DNA from: Streptomyces sp. BK208
GTDB taxonomy: Bacteria; Actinomycetota; Actinomycetes; Streptomycetales; Streptomycetaceae
NCBI RefSeq assembly: GCF_004364245.1
Contig: NZ_SOAV01000006.1
Coordinates: 62,001 to 126,000 of the forward strand
DNA length: 64,000 bases
Direction: 5' to 3'
Shown here: positions 34,745 to 43,924 of the stretch, one piece after another
How the letters are laid out: every line of letters starts with the position of its first letter
Position numbering within the stretch: position 1 is the stretch's first letter
Notes under the pieces: model-generated
What the model saw: the letters and a program-made list of their open reading frames with translations, nothing else
Told to the model about the DNA's origin: nothing
Databases searched by the model: none
Position numbers and translations under genes: made by a program

Positions 34745-36607
34745 ATGCGGCCGCTCGATGTCGACGAACCCACCGTCGTGGGGCCCTACCGGCTGCTCGG
34801 CCGGCTGGGCTCCGGCGGCATGGGCCGGGTCTACCTGGGCCGCAGCGCCGGGGGCCGCACGGTCGCGGTGAAGATCGTGCACCCGCACTTCGCGCTGGAC
34901 GAGGAGTTCCGGGCCCGCTTCCGCCGCGAGGTCGATGCCGCACGCCGGGTCGGCGGGGCCTGGACCGCGCCCGTCCTGGACGCCGACCCCGAGGCGCGGG
35001 TGCCGTGGGTCGCGACGGCCTACGCCGCCGGGCCCTCCCTGACGGCGGCCGTCGCCGACGGCGGCCCGCTGCCCGCCCACTCGGTACGGGCGCTCGGCGC
35101 GGGCCTCGGCGAGGCGCTGGCGGCGGTGCACGAGCTGGGCCTCGTCCACCGCGACGTGAAGCCGTCCAACGTCCTGCTCACCCTCGACGGCCCCCTCCTG
35201 ATCGACTTCGGCATCGCCCGGGCCAGCGGGGGAACCGCGTCCCTGACCTCGACCGGCGTGTCCGTCGGCTCGCCCGGCTACATGTCGCCCGAGCAGATCC
35301 TCGGCAAGGGCGTCACCGGGGCCGCGGACGTCTTCTCACTGGGCGCCGTACTGGCGTACGCGGCGACGGGCCTGCCGCCCTTCCCCGGTGACTCCTCGGC
35401 CGCGCTGCTCTACAAGGTCGTCCACGAACAGCCGCGGCTCGACGGCCTGACCGAGGGGGAGCTGCGCGAGCTGGTCGCCTCCTGCCTCGCCAAGGACCCG
35501 GCCGCCCGCCCGGCCCCCGCGGAGGTGGCCCGGCGCCTGGCACCCCGGGGCGCGGCCCGCCTGATGACCGGCGGCTGGCTCCCGGGGGCGCTGGTGGAGC
35601 GGGTCAGCCGCAGCGCCGTACAGCTCCTGAACCTGGAGGCGGCGGAGTCCGGGCCGGGGGAGACCGGGTCGCGGGAGACAGGGCCGTGGGAGACAGGGCC
35701 CGGGGAGCGTGCGGCGGAGGCGTCGGGCCCGGTCGGTTTCAGCCGGCCGTCGGTCACGGCCGGGGGTGAGGCCGGGGCGGGGGCGGCTGGCGAGGCGGGG
35801 ACGGGAGCCGAGGTGTGGGTGACGCCTCTGGCCTCCGGTGTCTTCGGCCCCCCGCCGGTGATGCCGACCCCCACGGCACCCTCCCGTGCCCCCGCATCCT
35901 CCCCCGCCCCCTCCGCCTCTCCCGCCCCCTCCGACGACTCGTCCGTTCCCGGTCCGTCCGTCCCGGGCCCGAGGGGTGCCGGACCCGAGCACGCGTCCCC
36001 GGCCCCGGCACGGCACCCCGGCCGGCTCGCCCTCTCCGTCGCGGCGACCTCCACGCAGGGCGCGGGCGGCCGGGGCCGGCGGCTCAGCTGCACTGTGGCG
36101 CTCGCGGTGGCGGGCGCGCTGGCCGCGGTGACGGTCGGGTCGGTGTTCGTCCTGGACCTGCTGCCGGGCTCGGGGAACGGCACGAACCACGCGGGCGGCA
36201 GCGACGGCGCGCACGAGCCCCCCGCCGCCACCGCCTCCGCCACGGCCGGCGCCGGCGTCCTGCCCGAGCGCTACGTCGGCACCTGGGAGGGGCAGGCCAC
36301 CGCCCTGGACGGCAAGCTGCCGCTGGGCACCTTCCGCATCACCATCGAGCGGGTGAACGTCGGCGAGGAAATGGGCCGCCTGCGCCAGACCGACGAGCTG
36401 GGCGGCGTCTGCGTCGACGTGATCACCCTGAAGAAGGTGACGGAGAAGCAGATCGTCGCCGGGTCCGTCGGCGCCGAGAGCAACCACGACGGCTGCAACC
36501 CGGCCCCCACCACCGTCACGTTCACACCGGTCGGCGACGACCTCGACTACGCCTCGCGGAGCGAGGAGTCGGGACGGCCGGGGGCTCGGTTGTCCAAGGT
36601 CGGGTAG
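34745..36607 (+). CDS. Membrane Ser/Thr protein kinase with extracytoplasmic domain
   Basis: This encodes 620 residues from ATG 34745, ten bases after GGGGGAGG; GTG 34736 is possible. The kinase domain (about 15-275) has LGSGGMGRVYLG, VAVKIV, VHRDVKPSNVLL, the DFGIA magnesium loop and the SPGYMSPEQ activation segment: all catalytic residues are present. A 180-residue Gly/Glu/Pro/Ser-rich linker follows, then one helix near 460 (ALAVAGALAAVTVGSVFVLDLL) and an extracytoplasmic domain of about 120 residues (YVGTWEGQATALDGKLPLG) that may sense a ligand. It has no PASTA repeats. The targets are unknown. It ends tail-to-tail with the type VII secretion cluster. Confidence 0.92.
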   Translation: MRPLDVDEPTVVGPYRLLGRLGSGGMGRVYLGRSAGGRTVAVKIVHPHFALDEEFRARFRREVDAARRVGGAWTAPVLDADPEARVPWVATAYAAGPSLTAAVADGGPLPAHSVRALGAGLGEALAAVHELGLVHRDVKPSNVLLTLDGPLLIDFGIARASGGTASLTSTGVSVGSPGYMSPEQILGKGVTGAADVFSLGAVLAYAATGLPPFPGDSSAALLYKVVHEQPRLDGLTEGELRELVASCLAKDPAARPAPAEVARRLAPRGAARLMTGGWLPGALVERVSRSAVQLLNLEAAESGPGETGSRETGPWETGPGERAAEASGPVGFSRPSVTAGGEAGAGAAGEAGTGAEVWVTPLASGVFGPPPVMPTPTAPSRAPASSPAPSASPAPSDDSSVPGPSVPGPRGAGPEHASPAPARHPGRLALSVAATSTQGAGGRGRRLSCTVALAVAGALAAVTVGSVFVLDLLPGSGNGTNHAGGSDGAHEPPAATASATAGAGVLPERYVGTWEGQATALDGKLPLGTFRITIERVNVGEEMGRLRQTDELGGVCVDVITLKKVTEKQIVAGSVGAESNHDGCNPAPTTVTFTPVGDDLDYASRSEESGRPGARLSKVG

Positions 36608-36638
36608 CGGGGGTCTGAGCGCTGTCCGCCGACGGGGA

Positions 36639-36845
36639 TCATTCCCGCGGACCGTAGCGCCAGAACAGAGCGACCAGTGCGGCGGCCATGGCAACGGCAG
36701 CCGCCGGTCCGACGGCGCACAGGCAGGGGGCCTGTTCCTGCGCCCAGCAGGCGCCGCCCTCGCGGTGGCAGACACCGTCCCAGTTGCGGCGGTTCTGGGG
36801 CCGCAAGGTCGCTACCACCAGGTCCGGCCCCTGCCATCCGGCCAC
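36639..36845 (-). CDS. Small membrane protein after the type VII ATPase, start or frame uncertain
   Basis: The C-terminal 68 codons look real: DGVCHREGGACWAQEQAPC is a Cys-rich segment followed by one helix (AVGPAAAVAMAAALVALFW) and a short tail. GTG 36845 is the nearest in-frame start, but protein-like sequence (YEHRTGEKASTLAWAVTG) continues upstream without a start codon. An ATG at 36967 overlaps the ATPase stop as ATGA, yet it is in another frame that ends at 36812. A frameshift between about 36890 and 36950 would join them into a gene of about 109 codons. I do not recognise a family. Confidence 0.5.
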   Translation of the reverse strand: MAGWQGPDLVVATLRPQNRRNWDGVCHREGGACWAQEQAPCLCAVGPAAAVAMAAALVALFWRYGPRE

Positions 36846-36963
36846 GATCCCGGGCAGGCCGGTGACGGCCCAGGCGAGGGTGGACGCCTTCTCGCCAGTC
36901 CGGTGCTCGTACTGGACGGCGGGCGCTGCTCCCGCCGCCCGGGACGGGCGGAACCCCGGCCAC

Positions 36964-39900
36964 TCATCCGGGCACGACGACGGTACGCAGCTCCCCGTCG
37001 CCGAGGTGCAGCATGCCCTTGCCCGGCGTGATCTGGCCGCCGACCATCTGTCGCGAGATGCGCAGGCCGATGAGATCCCCGCTGGACGACTCCTGCGGGG
37101 AGAGCAGGATGCCTCGCCGGGCCTTCTTGGCGTCCACCTGCCAGCCGGAGAAGCCGCTGCACACATCCTCTTCGTCACCCGCGATGACGAGGGCGAGTCC
37201 GCGCTCGGCGCCCCGGGAGACGATCTTCTTCATCTGGCTCTCGGCGTCGCAGTCCTCGAGGATCTCGCCGTCGTCGACGAGGACCGCGATGGGTTCCTCG
37301 GGACTGGCTCCGTCGATCAGCTCCTCGAACTCGTCCTCGTCGATGTCGTCACCGATGAAGACCTTCAGCACGCCGTGCACGCCGTCCAGTTGACGCACCG
37401 GCGATTGGCGGGGCGCCGCGACGACCAGCCGGGTGCCCTGGGCGAGGAGGGACTGGGCGACGTTCATCAGCACCGTGGAGCGGCCCGACTTGGCCGGCCC
37501 GGCGATGACGAAGGACGGCACGCCGTCGGCGAGGTCGGGACCGAAGCCGACGATCTCGTCACCGCCGATGCCGATCAGCGCCCACAGCTTCGAACGGGAC
37601 GCCTCCGGGTCGCGCATCTCCCAGGCCTCCGGGAAGGTGATCCGGCTGGGCAGACTGTCCACACGGAAGGGACGCCGGGCCCGCGGGACGTCGGCGTCGC
37701 GGGCGGTGGCGGCCTCGCCGATCGCCGTGATCGCCGCCGCCTGTCCCTGGCCGGTGGTGTCCTCGGAGAGCAGCGCGAACTGCGTCTCCGTACCGGCCTC
37801 GTTGCGGAAGGCACGGCCCGGCGGGATCTCCTCGGGCACCTTGCGGGTGGGGATACCGAGCGAGGCGAAGTCGCTGCGGTCGGCCAGCCGCAGGCCGTAC
37901 TTGTCCTCGGTGAGGGTCGCGATACGGCCCACGAGCAGCGTGCGGTCACCCGTCAGGACCAGGTGGATGCCGACGCTGGCACCCTCGCGCATCATCGTCT
38001 GCAACTCCTCGGTCAGCGAACCGTGGTCGACCTCTCCGAGGGTGGGCACCCAGCCCTCCCAGCGGTCGAGCAGCACCACGATGTGCGGCAGCCGCTCGTC
38101 CTCCGCCACCGAGGCCCGCTGCTCCCCGATGTCCGCGAAGCCGGAGTCGGCCAACAGGTCCTGCCGGCGGGACAGTTCGCCCTTGAGCCGGTTGACGAGC
38201 CGAACGACCCGCTCGGTCTGGTTGCGGCCGACCACCGCGCCGCAGTGCGGCAGTCGGGTCAACGCGTTCAGGGCACCGTTGCCGCAGTCGATGCCGTACA
38301 GATGGACATCGGCGGTGGAGTGCGTGCGGGCCAGCGAACCCGCGATGGTACGCAGCACCTGAGAACGGCCGCTGCGCGGAGCACCGCCGATCATCAGATG
38401 GCCGAAGCTCGCGAAGTCGACGACGACCGGACGGCGAGCCTGGTCGGAGGGCAGGTCCTCGATGCCGTACGGCGCGGGCCGCAGCTTGCCCGGGGCGGCA
38501 CCGGCGAGCGCCGGCACCTCGATCTCGTCCAGCAGCAGCTTCTCGTCCAAGGCCGGCAGCCAGGGGCTGTGCTGGGCGGGGATGCCCATCGCCCGGTTCG
38601 CGTCGCGCACCGCGTCGACGAGCACCTTGAGGTCGGTGATCTCGTCGTCCTCACGGGACTCGGTCTTCGGCTTGGTCAGCGCCGCCCGGCCCAGGTCCTC
38701 CCAGCTCAGCGGCCCCACCCAGGGCGCGAGCGCGGCGGGGTCGGCGGCACCGGGCCGACGGCCACCGACACGCCCCGACTGGAAGGGAACCAGGGAGGAA
38801 TGCCCCAGCCGTACGTAGGCGCGGCCCGGGGTGTTCTTGGAGATGTGCCCGGCCTCGGGTGAGTCGATGACGTCGGACGACTCGCCGCCGTCGGTCACCC
38901 GCAGCGCGATCCGCAGGTTTGTGTTGGCGCGGATCTCGGGGGAGACGACGCCGCTGGGTCGCTGGGTGGCGAGCAGCAGATGGATGCCGAGGGAACGCCC
39001 TCGCTGGGCGATGTTGACGAGACCGGTCACGAAGTCGGGCAGGTCCCGCACCATCGAGGCGAACTCGTCGATGACGATGAGCAGCCGGGGCACCGGCGCG
39101 TGCGAGGGGTCCCTGCGCACGAGGTCCTGGTAGTCCTCGATGTCCTTGGCGTCGGCGGCGGCGAGGATGTGCTCGCGCCGCTTCAGCTCGGCGCCCAGCG
39201 ACTCCAGGGCGCGCTCGACCAGGTGCGCGTCGAGGTCGGTCACCATGCCGACGGTGTGCGGCAGCTTGACGCAGTCCTTGAACGCCGATCCGCCCTTGTA
39301 GTCGACGAGGACGAAGGTCATGTTCTCGGGCGTGTTCGCGACGGCGAGAGCCGCCACGATGGTCTGCAGCAGTTCCGACTTACCCGAACCGGTCGTACCG
39401 GCGATGAGACCGTGTGGCCCGTCCTTGCGCATGTCGATGCCGAACGGGCCGTCGTACGACTCACCGATGACGGCCATCGTCGACTGGCCGCCCATCCGCC
39501 ACCGGGCGCCGATCGCGTCGGCCGTCGGCGGCTCCAACTGCAGCACGTCGAGCAGCCGGCTGGCGCCGGGCAGCGCCGAGTCCTCCGTCTCGCCGCTGAT
39601 GTCGCGCAGCGCCGACAGTGAACGTGCCAGCCGCAGGCACCAGGCGGGCGTGACGAAGTCGGGCCGTACGTCCGTGATCCGTTCGACACCCGCCTCCTCG
39701 ACGCGCAGCCGCAGCTTCTCGGCGCGGGCCCGCTGCTCGGGCTCGGCCGGGGCGTTGGTGTGCCAGGCCTGGAAGGACGGGAAGCCCCCCGCGACCTGCT
39801 GCGCGGGCTGCACCTGCTCGTCCCGCCCGGGTCGTGCACTGCTCTCCGCCTTGGGCTCTGCGACGACGAACGCCTGGCACTCACCCGGCAGGAACCGCTC

Positions 39901-41541
39901 CTCGGCGTCGAGACAGACGGCGAACATCGACACGGCCGGACCCTCGCGCAACAGCCGTACGACGCCCGGCAGCGACCGCAGCCGCCGCGACCCGTCCCAT
40001 ACGACGACGATGTCCGGATCGGTGAAACTGGAGCCCTGTGCGCCGCTGCCCTTCTGCTCGGCGGCCTTCTTGCGGGCGTCGAGGATCTGCGTCAGCTCGC
40101 CGATCCGTGCGCCGACGGTCTCGGCGTCGGTACCGATCAGGACGTTGACGTCCTGGCCTCCGGAGGGCCGCGAATGAGGCAGCCACCGCACCCAGTCCCA
40201 TTCGCTCTGCGCGGAGTTCTCACTCAGCACGTAGAACTGCACGTCCATCGGACTGTGCAGCGCGGCGGTCTGCGCGACGGCCCAACGCCCCAGCGATCGC
40301 GCGGAGTCCCCGGGCCCCGCGATGCCGACGACGCCGAGGTTGCGCAACGACAGCGCGACGGGAGCGTCCTCGATCTTCCAGGTGACCTGGCGGCGGTGGT
40401 CGTCCTGCTCCGGGTCGTCGAGCACGACCTCGGAGGGCAGTCGCCCTGTCCCCACCCGTAGCAGCAGGTGATCGCGATCGGTCCGCCGCCGCTCCCAGAG
40501 CCGGGTGCGCGGCCCGGTGGCGACGGACAGGACGACCGCCGGGTCGGGAATGGCCTGTCGCCGGTCGTCCCGCTCGGCGACCAGCGCGTCCTGCGCGTCC
40601 TTCTCGATCCGCGCCTTCTGCTCCTCGTACTCCTTGACCTGCTTGGCGTGGGACTTGCGCCCGTGCTTCTTGTCGTTGAAGTAGTTGGCGAACAGCAGAA
40701 CCGGGCTGAGCCCCGCCATGATCAGGTAGTACCAGCGCCCGAACACCAGCACGGCGACCACGGCACCGACGAGCGGGGTCAGCGCCATCAGCCAGGGCAG
40801 GGGCCGGGCCTCGTACTCGCGGGGCGGCGAGGGCAGCCGGAAGTTGGTCTGCCGCTCGGGCGGACGCAGCCGCGGCGGCCGGTTGTAGTCCAGGCCCACT
40901 CCGTCCTCGGACCACTTGAGCGCGGCGTTGGGAGGCGAGTACCGGGCCAGCTCGACGAGCGAGTTCCCGACCGCGATCTGCCCGCCGAGCGGCCAGTCGT
41001 CCCCGTCCCGGTCCTTGACGGATTCCCCGTCGAGGGTGACGCCGTCCTCGTCACTGTGCACGACGACCTTGCACGTCCCGTCGGTGGCGACGGACAGGGT
41101 CAGGGCACGGGCGTCGACCTCGGGGTCCTCGATCCGGACGTACGCCGCCGGTCCGCTTCCGATGTCGTACTTCCCCACTCCGAGGCGGTGGACGAAGCCG
41201 GCCCCCGGCCCGCCCACGATCCGCAACTCCACGAGTCCGGTGGGTTCCCCGGGCAGACACCCGGACGGATCCTGCAGACTGACGACCGCACCCTCGCGCA
41301 ACGGCGACCCGATGACCGTGGCGGACGGATCGACGGCGTACCCGTCGACGTACACCAGAGGCGCACTGCCGCCTGCGCCGTGGCCCTGATGCCCGATGGG
41401 AATGACCTGCGCACCCGCGACACCGACCTGCTTGGCCAGTTCCTCGGCGATGTCCCCGACGGTGGACTCGGGATCCGCGTCGAGCACGACGTCGGCGGTG
41501 CCCCCGCCGTACGGGTCGACGACGGTCAGGGTCAGTCGCAC
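36964..41541 (-). CDS. eccC: EssC/EccC-like type VII secretion ATPase with FHA domain
   Basis: This encodes 1525 residues from GTG 41541, with GGGAGG six bases upstream. A ubiquitin-like beta-grasp segment (1-85, STVGDIAEELAKQVG) is followed by an FHA-like domain (about 105-190), two membrane helices (about 247-285) and three FtsK/SpoIIIE ATPase domains. The first has a canonical Walker A, GTTGSGKS, near 710; the second (GGAPRSGRS, about 1050) and third (AGPAKSGRS, about 1347) have Arg in place of the lysine. Joining FHA to three ATPases in one chain is the plan of EssC in Firmicutes-type systems rather than mycobacterial EccC. It should energise export of WXG100 proteins, and it diverges from two of them. 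No eccB, eccD, eccE or mycP is in the window. Confidence 0.88.
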   Translation of the reverse strand: MRLTLTVVDPYGGGTADVVLDADPESTVGDIAEELAKQVGVAGAQVIPIGHQGHGAGGSAPLVYVDGYAVDPSATVIGSPLREGAVVSLQDPSGCLPGEPTGLVELRIVGGPGAGFVHRLGVGKYDIGSGPAAYVRIEDPEVDARALTLSVATDGTCKVVVHSDEDGVTLDGESVKDRDGDDWPLGGQIAVGNSLVELARYSPPNAALKWSEDGVGLDYNRPPRLRPPERQTNFRLPSPPREYEARPLPWLMALTPLVGAVVAVLVFGRWYYLIMAGLSPVLLFANYFNDKKHGRKSHAKQVKEYEEQKARIEKDAQDALVAERDDRRQAIPDPAVVLSVATGPRTRLWERRRTDRDHLLLRVGTGRLPSEVVLDDPEQDDHRRQVTWKIEDAPVALSLRNLGVVGIAGPGDSARSLGRWAVAQTAALHSPMDVQFYVLSENSAQSEWDWVRWLPHSRPSGGQDVNVLIGTDAETVGARIGELTQILDARKKAAEQKGSGAQGSSFTDPDIVVVWDGSRRLRSLPGVVRLLREGPAVSMFAVCLDAEERFLPGECQAFVVAEPKAESSARPGRDEQVQPAQQVAGGFPSFQAWHTNAPAEPEQRARAEKLRLRVEEAGVERITDVRPDFVTPAWCLRLARSLSALRDISGETEDSALPGASRLLDVLQLEPPTADAIGARWRMGGQSTMAVIGESYDGPFGIDMRKDGPHGLIAGTTGSGKSELLQTIVAALAVANTPENMTFVLVDYKGGSAFKDCVKLPHTVGMVTDLDAHLVERALESLGAELKRREHILAAADAKDIEDYQDLVRRDPSHAPVPRLLIVIDEFASMVRDLPDFVTGLVNIAQRGRSLGIHLLLATQRPSGVVSPEIRANTNLRIALRVTDGGESSDVIDSPEAGHISKNTPGRAYVRLGHSSLVPFQSGRVGGRRPGAADPAALAPWVGPLSWEDLGRAALTKPKTESREDDEITDLKVLVDAVRDANRAMGIPAQHSPWLPALDEKLLLDEIEVPALAGAAPGKLRPAPYGIEDLPSDQARRPVVVDFASFGHLMIGGAPRSGRSQVLRTIAGSLARTHSTADVHLYGIDCGNGALNALTRLPHCGAVVGRNQTERVVRLVNRLKGELSRRQDLLADSGFADIGEQRASVAEDERLPHIVVLLDRWEGWVPTLGEVDHGSLTEELQTMMREGASVGIHLVLTGDRTLLVGRIATLTEDKYGLRLADRSDFASLGIPTRKVPEEIPPGRAFRNEAGTETQFALLSEDTTGQGQAAAITAIGEAATARDADVPRARRPFRVDSLPSRITFPEAWEMRDPEASRSKLWALIGIGGDEIVGFGPDLADGVPSFVIAGPAKSGRSTVLMNVAQSLLAQGTRLVVAAPRQSPVRQLDGVHGVLKVFIGDDIDEDEFEELIDGASPEEPIAVLVDDGEILEDCDAESQMKKIVSRGAERGLALVIAGDEEDVCSGFSGWQVDAKKARRGILLSPQESSSGDLIGLRISRQMVGGQITPGKGMLHLGDGELRTVVVPG

Positions 41542-41827
41542 GCTTGTCCTCCCCAGGCGAGCCCCCGTGGCCGCTTCCACAACACGGCTCACAGTCCAGG
41601 CGACGATATCCGCTGCCTGTCGCGGTCCCGCAACAGGGAGGTGACCGGACGTTCCCATTGGCAACGCAGGGATGTGACACCAGTGGCCTCCGCCGTAAGC
41701 TGCTGCATCAAGAGCGGACGATCACACCGGTCGTGTCACACGACCGGCGCGACCGGTGCGCCGGTTCGGTCCGCAAACGAGGAGCCACGGGGGTTGGCCC
41801 TGCGGCATTGTGAGAGGAAGCGGCTTC

Positions 41828-42130
41828 ATGCCCAAAGACCTTGACATTACATATCAGGACATGCGGGATGCCGCCAAGCATGTCGTGAAGGAGAAGGAAA
41901 AGCTCCACGAGAAGCTCGACGGTCTCCGCAAGTACATCGCGAACCTCGTCGAGTCGGGCTACGTCACGAAGTCCTCCTCCAAGGCCTTCGACGACAACTT
42001 CGACGAGTTCACCCGCGGCGCCAAGGACACCCTCGACGGCCTCGACGGCATGGGTGACTACCTGACCATGGCCGCCGACAAGTTCGAGCAGATCGACGAC
42101 GAACTGGCGAAGCAGGCGCGGAGCAAGTGA
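41828..42130 (+). CDS. WXG100-like type VII secretion substrate
   Basis: This encodes 100 residues from ATG 41828. It is all helical and the size of the ESAT-6/WXG100 family (MPKDLDITYQDMRDAAKHVV). The turn between helices reads VESGYVTKSS, so the tryptophan of WXG is replaced by Ser and Gly-Tyr follows. DNFDEFTRGAKD and KFEQIDDELAKQ form the second helix. It is divergent from the ATPase across 286 bases that contain both promoters, and is the first gene of the module. A hairpin after it may make it the most abundant product. Confidence 0.82.
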   Translation: MPKDLDITYQDMRDAAKHVVKEKEKLHEKLDGLRKYIANLVESGYVTKSSSKAFDDNFDEFTRGAKDTLDGLDGMGDYLTMAADKFEQIDDELAKQARSK

Positions 42131-42163
42131 CTCCTTGCAGGTAAGCGTGCAGGTTCTCGCTCG

Positions 42164-42198
42164 GAGCGGCTCTGGGAACCTGGTTCCGAGGGCCGCTC
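42164..42198 (+). terminator. Strong hairpin between the two WXG100-like genes
   Basis: GAGCGGCTCTGGGAACC (42164-42180) pairs at 15 of 17 positions with GGTTCCGAGGGCCGCTC (42182-42198) and is followed by TTTGCG. It lies 34 bases after the first gene's stop and 120 before the second's start, so it probably acts as a partial terminator or 3'-end stabiliser that sets the ratio of the two products. Confidence 0.65.
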
Positions 42199-42317
42199 TT
42201 TGCGAAGAGTTGACTCAGCCGGTCTGTTGTCGACGGATCTCGATCCTCGAGGCGGCGTGCCCGGCATGTAGTTTCGGAAGGCCTGCCGACCACCCACCGT
42301 CGAGACCGGAAGAACAC

Positions 42318-42617
42318 ATGAGTGACCTCACCCTTGACGACACCATATTCCAGCACCTGAAAACGACCTTCTCCACCATCAGTGACCGCATGGAGGCCAC
42401 CCGCCGGAGCCTGCGCGGAGCGGACGCCACCGTGGTGGGGGAGAGTCAGTTGATCGAGGACGTGCAGGACTTTGCCGACGAGTGGGGTTATGGCATCAAG
42501 CAACTCGGTAAGCACACGCAGGGCGCGGTCAAGATGATCAACACGATCGGCGACACGTTCGACAAACTCGACCTGGACCTGGCCGAGTCGCTGAAGGCCA
42601 AGAAGAAGGGCAAGTGA
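42318..42617 (+). CDS. Second WXG100-like type VII secretion protein
   Basis: This encodes 99 residues from ATG 42318, with GGAAGA upstream. Two helices meet at ADEWGYGIKQLG, a WXG turn (WGYG). The length fits the family, and the C-terminus is Lys-rich (KAKKKGK). Its stop overlaps the next gene's GTG (GTGA), suggesting it is made with, and perhaps pairs with, the DPTPGD protein downstream, as small helical partners do for larger type VII substrates. Confidence 0.8.
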   Translation: MSDLTLDDTIFQHLKTTFSTISDRMEATRRSLRGADATVVGESQLIEDVQDFADEWGYGIKQLGKHTQGAVKMINTIGDTFDKLDLDLAESLKAKKKGK

Positions 42618-43870
42618 GCGTGGCCGCGAAACGCCCCGCCTTTCCGCACATCGGCTGGGATCCGACTCCGGGGGACGTCGACGAAACCCGTGAACTCGCC
42701 AAGAAGCTCGGCAGCCTCGCAGGTGAACTGGGGACCGCGGTAACAGAGCTGGAGCGCATCGAGTGCGGCGCCTGGAAGGGGAAGACCGCGCTCGCCTTCA
42801 CCGAGTACATAGGCGAAGACGTCACTCCTCTCATCCGCAAGAGTTACGAGTCCTTCGACAAGGCCTCGCGCGCCCTGCATCGCTGGTCCAACGAGCTGAA
42901 GGACTTCCAGGACGAGGCCAACCGCCTGGAGAAGTCCGCCGGCGAGAAACTCGACGCCAGGGCCGAAGCCGAAGCGAAGGCCGAAGGCAAGGGCAGTGAG
43001 GAACTCGGCGAAGCCTCCGGCGCTGTCGACGGGGTGGTCCAGAAGGTTCACGAGCTGGAGGAGCGCTACAAGGCGGTAGCCCGTCAGATCAGCAAAGAGC
43101 TGGACAAGGCAGCCGACCTCGCGCCGAACGAGCCGGGCTTCTGGGACAAGCTCGGCAAGGGCCTAGCCGACGCCTGGGACGCCACCGGAGACTGGCTGAA
43201 GGAGCACGCCGATCTGATCAAGGCGATCGGGGACGTGCTGAGTGACATCACCGCCGTGCTCGGCATGCTGGCCATCATCACGCTGCCGTTCCCACCCCTC
43301 GCCGCGATCTTCGGGACGGCGGCCCTCATCGGCAGCGGCCTCGCGCTGGCAACCCACGGAGTGGCCATGGCGGCGGGAGCGGACGTGAGTTGGGTGACCA
43401 TGGGCACGGACGCACTCGGATTGCTGCCGGGTATCGGCATGTTCGGAAAGGGTGTCAAGGTCGTCGGAGAGTCGGCCAAGGCGGCCAAGGGCCTGGCGGC
43501 GGCCAAAGTGGGCGCGCTGGGCAAGGGCTTCCAGTCCACGAACCTCGGTACTTCTCGTGTCCTGGTGGCCTTCGGCAAGACCTCCAAGATCGTCGACGGC
43601 GGGCTCGGCAAGGCTGGCCTGGTGAAGATCGGTGGAAAGGGCGAATTCGTCCACGAAGTCGCACATGCGAGCAGTGGGTTGAAGTCACGCATGGGTGGTC
43701 TTGTGAGTGCGGGCTATCACGAGGGGCAGTGGCTGGGCACGAAGGGCATCAATACCTTCTTCAAGGGCAACATGGACCCGTTCAGTGGTCTCGGCAGGAC
43801 CGTCGACGCAGGGCTGAAGATCGCCCCCAAGGTGGCGACACACATCACCAGTGCCGTTTCGGGTGATTAG
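42614..43870 (+). CDS. DPTPGD-type type VII secreted protein without visible toxin domain
   Basis: This encodes 418 residues from GTG 42614, coupled to the WXG gene. Residues 10-120 form a helical WXG-like domain (GWDPTPGDVDETRELAKKLG, later GAWKGKTALAF and ALHRWSNELKDFQDEAN) that is shared with the toxin at 59382-60944. A charged coiled coil follows, then a hydrophobic region near 215-255 (AVLGMLAIITLPFPPLAAIF) and a Gly/Lys-rich C-terminus ending GD. No catalytic domain is recognisable. It may be a structural or carrier substrate, or an effector of unknown type. The shared N-terminus predicts export through the EssC-like ATPase. Confidence 0.75.
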   Translation: MSVAAKRPAFPHIGWDPTPGDVDETRELAKKLGSLAGELGTAVTELERIECGAWKGKTALAFTEYIGEDVTPLIRKSYESFDKASRALHRWSNELKDFQDEANRLEKSAGEKLDARAEAEAKAEGKGSEELGEASGAVDGVVQKVHELEERYKAVARQISKELDKAADLAPNEPGFWDKLGKGLADAWDATGDWLKEHADLIKAIGDVLSDITAVLGMLAIITLPFPPLAAIFGTAALIGSGLALATHGVAMAAGADVSWVTMGTDALGLLPGIGMFGKGVKVVGESAKAAKGLAAAKVGALGKGFQSTNLGTSRVLVAFGKTSKIVDGGLGKAGLVKIGGKGEFVHEVAHASSGLKSRMGGLVSAGYHEGQWLGTKGINTFFKGNMDPFSGLGRTVDAGLKIAPKVATHITSAVSGD

Positions 43871-43924
43871 GGCTGAGGGGCGAGAGGATTCATTGACCGC
43901 CGTCGTCGGAGGGAGAGGGCGCTG

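Noticed and set aside
36688..41844. Plus-strand open frames opposite the type VII ATPase
   Set aside because: They lack starts with ribosome sites and domains; the minus strand carries FHA and FtsK motifs.
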